A DNA stretch of 7,009 nt from positions 1-7,009 of the forward strand of contig CAMIMA010000004.1 of the NCBI GenBank assembly GCA_946222675.1. Direction: 5' to 3'. Below are positions 4,361 through 7,009 of this stretch, piece after piece. The position numbers and the translations under genes are program-made. Source of the DNA: an uncultured Candidatus Saccharibacteria bacterium (GTDB taxonomy: Bacteria; Patescibacteriota; Saccharimonadia; Saccharimonadales; Saccharimonadaceae). A model generated the notes under the pieces. It was not told the origin of the DNA. It saw only the letters and a list, made by a program, of their open reading frames with translations, and made no database searches. Numbering within the stretch: the stretch's first letter is position 1; the number at the start of each line of letters is the position of its first letter.

Positions 4361-5728
4361 GTGAAAACGTTAATCCAGGCCTTCAAGACGAAGGAGTTGA
4401 GGAATAAAATCCTTTTCGTCTTCGCAATGATAATTATTTATCGTATCGGTTCGTTCATCCCGATTCCGGGTGTGGACTATAAGATAGTACGTGAATGTAC
4501 CACAAATCTAGCTTCTTCTAGCGAGAACTTCATTGGCTTAGTCAATTTGTTCTCTGGTGGCTCTCTTTTGCAGCTTTCTATCTTTGCTTTAGGCGTGATG
4601 CCATATATTACTGCATCAATTGTGATTCAGTTATTGCGAGTTGCAATTCCACGCTTTGAAGCTTTGCATAAAGAAGGACAGTCTGGAGAAACTAAGCTTA
4701 CTCAGTATACTCGTTATCTAACTGTTGGTTTAGCTGTTTTGCAGTCTACTACTATCTTGATTACAGCGCGTTCTGGAGCTTTGTTCGGTGGTCGTTGCCA
4801 GGGTAGTGTTATTCCAGATGCAAGTAATTTGCCAATCATGATTATTATTATGACCGGCGGCACAGGTCTTATCATGTGGATGGCAGAACTTATAACCGAT
4901 AAAGGCATCGGTCAAGGCATGTCTGTCTTAATCTTCATGTCTATTTGCTCCGGATTCTTGCCTCAATTATGGAATATTGGATGGGGTACTAACGGTCGCG
5001 ATGGCGATTGGGTAAAGTTTGGTATTGTTACCGGAGTCTTGCTTGTTATTCTTGTTTTCGTTGATTTTGTGGAACTTGCACAACGTCGTATTCCTGTTCA
5101 ATACACTCGCCGTATGATTGGTCGAAAGATGTATGGCGGATCTTCAACGTATCTTCCTTTGAAGATTAACATGAGCGGCGTTATACCACCAATCTTCGCG
5201 TCTTCCATTCTCGCAGTTCCTACGCTTATAGCGCAATTCGCAGATCCTTCTAAAGAATGGGTTAGATGGATTAACGCTAATTTTGCAAACACAACATCTG
5301 TTTGGTATATCGCTTTGTATGCTTTGATGATTGTATTCTTCTGCTTCTTCTACACTGAGATTACTTTTAATCCAGATGAAACTGCAGACAATATGAAAGA
5401 ATATGGCGGATTTATTCCAAGTGTTCGCGCAGGTAGTGCTACTAGTAAGTATTTGAGCTACGTTATGAATAGATTGAATACTGTTGGAGCTGTTTACTTG
5501 TTGTTTGTTGCTTTGATTCCGACTGTATTGATTATGGCTTTGCATCTGAATACTAAGTTGCCATTCGGTGGAACTACAATTCTGATTATTGCAGGCGTTG
5601 GATTGGATACATTACGTCAAGCATTAGCTCAGACTGAGCAGTTCCAGTATGCTGGTTTCTTGTTTAATCACGATGAGCAAAAGCCACAGAACAATAAACA
5701 AGTTTCTCAAGAGCAAGTATCTGAGTAA
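4361..5728 (+). CDS. secY: Preprotein translocase subunit SecY
   Basis: SecY forms the protein-conducting channel of the SecYEG translocon in the cytoplasmic membrane, working with SecA and with signal recognition particle. From GTG 4361 the product is 455 residues (E. coli 443) with the expected run of ten hydrophobic segments. Landmarks: N-terminal AFKTKELRNKILF and YRIGSFIPIPGVD (27-39); plug and TM2 region NLFSGGSLLQLSIFALGVMPYITAS (62-85); GIGQGMSVLIF (182-192); cytosolic C4 loop QRRIPVQYTRRMIGRKMYGG with STYLPLKINMSGVIPPIFASS (241-282); and C5 loop NPDETADNMKEYGGFIPSVRAG (337-358), whose Arg356 matches the arginine essential for SecA action in E. coli SecY. The tail after residue 435 is hydrophilic and Gln-rich. 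The gene lies apart from rplO, behind a terminator, and probably shares an mRNA with adk 50 bases downstream. Confidence 0.98.
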   Translation: MKTLIQAFKTKELRNKILFVFAMIIIYRIGSFIPIPGVDYKIVRECTTNLASSSENFIGLVNLFSGGSLLQLSIFALGVMPYITASIVIQLLRVAIPRFEALHKEGQSGETKLTQYTRYLTVGLAVLQSTTILITARSGALFGGRCQGSVIPDASNLPIMIIIMTGGTGLIMWMAELITDKGIGQGMSVLIFMSICSGFLPQLWNIGWGTNGRDGDWVKFGIVTGVLLVILVFVDFVELAQRRIPVQYTRRMIGRKMYGGSSTYLPLKINMSGVIPPIFASSILAVPTLIAQFADPSKEWVRWINANFANTTSVWYIALYALMIVFFCFFYTEITFNPDETADNMKEYGGFIPSVRAGSATSKYLSYVMNRLNTVGAVYLLFVALIPTVLIMALHLNTKLPFGGTTILIIAGVGLDTLRQALAQTEQFQYAGFLFNHDEQKPQNNKQVSQEQVSE

Positions 5729-5778
5729 ATAATATTTAGTGATGCCTGATATAGGCGTTACATTTAAGGAGAATTTAT

Positions 5779-6339
5779 ATGCGATTGCTGATTATGGGAC
5801 CGCAAGGCGTTGGCAAAGGTACTCAGGCTGCGTTGTTGAGTGAACATTACGGTATTCCTGCTATATCTACTGGAGATATTTTCCGGTACAATCTTAAAAA
5901 TCAAACTGAGCTCGGAAAGAAAGTTCAAGGATATCTTGATAAAGGCGAGTTAGTTCCTGATGAGCTTACAAATAGCATTGTTAAGGATCGTTTGGCTCAA
6001 GATGATGCAAAGAATGGCTGGATTCTTGATGGGTATCCTCGTAACGCTTCTCAAGTTAAGGCTTTGGATTCTATGCTTGAAGAGCTTGGTACTCCTTTAG
6101 ATCACGTGATTGCTTTAGAAGCAGAGCGTGACGTGCTTTTTGAGCGTATGAAAAAGCGTGCAGTTGAGCAAGGTCGTTCTGATGATACTCCTGAAGTGAT
6201 TACTAAGCGTCTTGAAACTTATGAGCGTGAAACAGCGCCATTGCTTGATATTTACGATAGTCGTGGCCAATTAGTTGAGGTTGATGGCGTTGGTGATGTG
6301 AGTGATATTAGTCATCGCATTATTCAATCTTTGAGCTGA
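5779..6339 (+). CDS. adk: Adenylate kinase, short-LID type
   Basis: Adenylate kinase catalyses ATP + AMP = 2 ADP in the cytoplasm and sets adenylate balance. The product is 186 residues. The P-loop is at 7-15 (GPQGVGKGT, Lys13). AMP-site motifs are STGDIFR (30-36, Arg36) and LDGYPRN (83-89, Arg88). The phosphate-binding arginines of the LID region follow (R127, R133, R144, R150 in KRAVEQGR, TKRLETYERET). The LID is the short form without the zinc finger or 25-residue insert of long adenylate kinases, as usual in Actinobacteria. Gln9 replaces the Pro common in the P-loop (GxPGxGKGT). AAGGAG (5766-5771) is 7 bases before ATG 5779. The 50-nt gap from secY has only a weak 6-bp hairpin, so co-transcription is likely. 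No map gene follows, unlike in many bacteria. Confidence 0.98.
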   Translation: MRLLIMGPQGVGKGTQAALLSEHYGIPAISTGDIFRYNLKNQTELGKKVQGYLDKGELVPDELTNSIVKDRLAQDDAKNGWILDGYPRNASQVKALDSMLEELGTPLDHVIALEAERDVLFERMKKRAVEQGRSDDTPEVITKRLETYERETAPLLDIYDSRGQLVEVDGVGDVSDISHRIIQSLS

Positions 6340-6355
6340 ACTAATTTGATTATTT

Positions 6356-6396
6356 GCGCCTAGTGCGACACGCCGTGTGTCGTATTGGGCGCTTTT
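6356..6396 (+). terminator. Rho-independent terminator after adk
   Basis: Arms 6356-6371 (GCGCCTAGTGCGACAC) and 6377-6392 (GTGTCGTATTGGGCGC) form a 16-bp stem with three G-T wobbles, a GCCGT loop, and TTTT at 6393-6396. It lies 16 bases after the adk stop. This is the clearest intrinsic terminator in the window and ends the secY-adk unit. Confidence 0.88.
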
Positions 6397-6400
6397 GCTG

Positions 6401-6406
6401 TATTAT
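6401..6406 (+). promoter_or_regulatory. Possible -10 box for infA-rpmJ
   Basis: TATTAT lies five bases after the adk terminator T-run. The -35 position at 17-bp spacing (6378-6383) falls in the 3' arm of that terminator and reads TGTCGT, a poor match. A start near 6413 would give a leader of about 54 nt. A second TATTAT at 6438-6443 with TTGGTG (6413-6418, 19-bp spacing) is an alternative. The terminator makes a promoter here necessary unless read-through occurs. Confidence 0.35.
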
Positions 6407-6415
6407 TAAAGATTG

Positions 6416-6433
6416 GTGTGTCTTCGGACGCGC
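6416..6433 (+). promoter_or_regulatory. UUCG-capped hairpin in the infA leader
   Basis: GTGTGTC (6416-6422) pairs with GACGCGC (6427-6433) over seven base pairs (two G-U), closed by a C(UUCG)G tetraloop, an exceptionally stable cap. No U-tract follows, so it is probably not a terminator. If transcription starts near 6413 it would be the very 5' end of the infA mRNA, where such hairpins commonly protect RNA from decay. Confidence 0.5.
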
Positions 6434-6466
6434 AAAGTATTATGTCCAAGGAACGGAACGAGGCTC

Positions 6467-6685
6467 ATGGCAAAAGACGGTGTGATTGAAGTCGAAGGCA
6501 GAGTAGTTGAAGCATTACCAAATGCAATGTTTCGCGTGCAGCTTGAGAATGAACACATCGTGCTCGCTACAATCTCAGGCAAAATGCGTAAGAATTATAT
6601 TCGTATTCTGCCGCAAGATCGTGTTGTGTTAGAAATGAGTCCATACGATTTGAACCGTGGGCGTATTACGTACCGATACAAGTAA
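6467..6685 (+). CDS. infA: Translation initiation factor IF-1
   Basis: IF-1 binds the A site of the 30S subunit during initiation and enhances IF-2 and IF-3 action. The product is 72 residues, exactly the family length, and one OB-fold (S1 domain): MAKDGVIEVEGRVVEALPNAMFRVQLEN, then the near-invariant ISGKMRKNYIRILPQDRV (about 36-53) and SPYDLNRGRITYRYK at the end. ATG 6467 is chosen because the family begins MAK. An in-frame extension back to a TTG at 6413 would encode 18 unrelated residues across the leader hairpin. The ribosome site is modest: GGAA at 6455-6458 or the nearby AAGGAA (6448-6453). It lies between the adk terminator and rpmJ (22 nt away), so infA-rpmJ form a short unit. Confidence 0.98.
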   Translation: MAKDGVIEVEGRVVEALPNAMFRVQLENEHIVLATISGKMRKNYIRILPQDRVVLEMSPYDLNRGRITYRYK

Positions 6686-6707
6686 GGTACAAGAAAAAAG
6701 GAAAACC

Positions 6708-6821
6708 ATGAAGGTCAGCCCGAGTGTTAAAAAGATCTGCGACAATTGCCGTGTGATCAAACGCAAACGCCGCGTCATGGTGATCTGCACCAACCCACGT
6801 CATAAGCAGCGTCAGGGCTGA
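6708..6821 (+). CDS. rpmJ: 50S ribosomal protein L36 (bL36), zinc-binding
   Basis: L36 is the smallest large-subunit protein and folds around one zinc ion in 23S rRNA. The gene encodes 37 residues: MKVSPSVKKICDNC, then RVIKRKRRVMVICTNPRHKQRQG. The zinc ligands C11, C14, C27 and H32 are all present, so this is the C+ form of 37-38 residues. AAAAGGA at 6696-6702 lies 5 bases before the ATG. The wobble positions are markedly C-rich (GTC, ATC, TGC, CGC) compared with secY and adk, in line with selection for fast translation or with local mosaic composition. It sits 22 nt after infA, as in most bacteria, and is followed by a 169-nt structured leader before rpsM. With zinc-type S14, both visible zinc-dependent ribosomal proteins here are in their zinc form. 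Confidence 0.97.
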   Translation: MKVSPSVKKICDNCRVIKRKRRVMVICTNPRHKQRQG

Positions 6822-6868
6822 GTAGATTCCCATCGCGGAAATAAAGAAATAAGAAAGGCACTAAATCA

Positions 6869-6914
6869 CAGTACTAACAAATGTTTCAGCTGTTAAAGTT
6901 GCGATATAGTACTG
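6869..6914 (+). repeat. Inverted repeat around the candidate rpsM promoter
   Basis: CAGTACTA (6869-6876) and TAGTACTG (6907-6914) are perfect inverted copies, each containing the palindrome AGTACT, 30 bases apart. The right copy overlaps the TATAGT box (6905-6910). The arrangement is that of paired operator half-sites or a long-loop RNA stem. No known regulator is recognised. Confidence 0.5.
6905..6910 (+). promoter_or_regulatory. Possible -10 box for rpsM
   Basis: TATAGT differs from TATAAT at one position. The expected -35 position (6882-6887, TGTTTC at 17-bp spacing) matches poorly. A start about seven bases downstream (near 6916-6918) would begin the transcript exactly at the pseudoknot described at 6918-6973, leaving a leader of about 75 nt. 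No terminator is seen between rpmJ and this point, so transcription from infA-rpmJ may also enter. Confidence 0.4.
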
Positions 6915-6917
6915 AAC

Positions 6918-6973
6918 CCTGGGTGCGCAGGCCCAGGCCGTAATTGCGGAAGATTTGGTGCACGACCTGCGTA
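6918..6973 (+). promoter_or_regulatory. H-type pseudoknot in the rpsM leader, candidate translational regulator
   Basis: Stem 1 pairs CCTGGG (6918-6923) with CCCAGG (6932-6937), leaving an 8-base loop TGCGCAGG (6924-6931). That whole loop is complementary to CCTGCGTA (6966-6973), with one G-U. At least CGCAGG (6926-6931) with CCTGCG (6966-6971) can pair while stem 1 stands, giving two 6-bp helices stacked with no gap and a 28-base connecting loop that itself holds a small CCGU/GCGG hairpin (6938-6949). The second helix ends six to eight bases before the rpsM Shine-Dalgarno AAAGGA (6979-6984). In E. coli, S4 represses the alpha operon through a pseudoknot at rpsM; this one is in an analogous position but I cannot name its ligand. 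Confidence 0.6.
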
Positions 6974-6990
6974 ACAGTAAAGGAATTACA

Positions 6991-7009
6991 ATGGCACGTC
7001 TTGCCGGAG
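6991..7009 (+). CDS. rpsM: 30S ribosomal protein S13 (uS13), first six codons only
   Basis: Only the first six codons and one further base are in the window: MARLAG, the invariant N-terminus of bacterial S13 (normally MARIAGV or MARLAGV). S13 sits in the head of the small subunit and contacts L5 and the P-site tRNA. The ATG has AAAGGA (6979-6984) six bases upstream. Position after rpmJ is the standard opening of the alpha cluster. The call rests on six residues plus gene order, which together are quite specific. Confidence 0.85.

Noticed and set aside
5144..5545. 133-residue open frame on the minus strand inside secY
   Set aside because: It lies fully opposite the conserved secY coding region, has a low-complexity Asn/Ser/Ile-rich product, and no ribosome-binding site or family resemblance was seen.
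5735..5755. Hairpin in the secY-adk gap (ATGCCT/AGGCGT around 5743-5758)
   Set aside because: It is only about six pairs with a wobble and has no T-tract, too weak to call a terminator; secY and adk are probably co-transcribed.
6438..6443. Second TATTAT as the infA -10 box
   Set aside because: The only -35-like sequence (TTGGTG) is at 19-bp spacing, and the leader would be very short. It is kept as an alternative within the first promoter entry rather than as a separate feature.
6413..6466. 18-residue upstream extension of infA from a TTG, or a leader peptide here
   Set aside because: It crosses the leader hairpin, has no ribosome-binding site, and does not match the strictly conserved IF1 N-terminus.
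1..7009. Mobile elements, CRISPR arrays, tRNA/rRNA genes, defence or unknown systems
   Set aside because: No transposase, regularly spaced repeats, tRNA-like clover-leaf or foreign gene was seen; all substantial coding is the conserved ribosomal/secY/adk/infA set.

Overview
This window is a ribosomal-protein super-operon (the spc cluster plus the start of the alpha cluster) read entirely on the + strand. The gene order is rplN(3' end)-rplX-rplE-rpsZ-rpsH-rplF-rplR-rpsE-rpmD-rplO, then secY-adk, then infA-rpmJ, then the first codons of rpsM. The organism is most likely a member of the Bifidobacteriaceae with a lower GC content than typical Bifidobacterium, Gardnerella-like. This rests on the protein sequences (S8 starting MTMTDPIADML, a 242-residue S5 with a long charged N-terminal extension, a short-LID Adk starting MRLLIMGPQG, zinc-type S14 and L36), on the absence of map between adk and infA, and on the A/T-rich wobble positions in most genes. 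The genus is an inference.

Region 1 (1-4140) is a tightly packed translation unit. Junctions are 1-2 nt gaps or ATGA, GTGA and TGATG overlaps, which implies translational coupling. The exceptions are a 16-nt gap before rplF and an 85-nt gap before rpsH. The latter can fold into a long imperfect hairpin ending at the rpsH Shine-Dalgarno and is a candidate autoregulatory element.

Region 2 (4141-4360) is a 220-nt break between rplO and secY. It holds a small AT hairpin with a T-run, a strong 15-bp hairpin (likely terminator), GC-rich palindromes and a possible secY promoter. secY (GTG start) and adk follow and end at a clear intrinsic terminator (6356-6396).

Region 3 (6397-6821) holds a candidate promoter, a leader with a UUCG-capped hairpin, and infA-rpmJ. 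Region 4 (6822-7009) is a 169-nt leader before rpsM, with a TATAGT -10-like box, an inverted repeat over that box, and a convincing H-type pseudoknot ending a few bases before the rpsM Shine-Dalgarno.

Functionally the genes build both ribosomal subunits (L14, L24, L5, L6, L18, L30, L15, L36; S14, S8, S5, S13), start translation (IF1), export proteins (SecY) and maintain adenylate balance (Adk). No mobile element, CRISPR array, tRNA, rRNA or unknown protein-coding system was seen. The undescribed potential lies in the three RNA leaders (rpsH, infA, rpsM) and in the way a classically continuous operon appears cut into separate transcription units.
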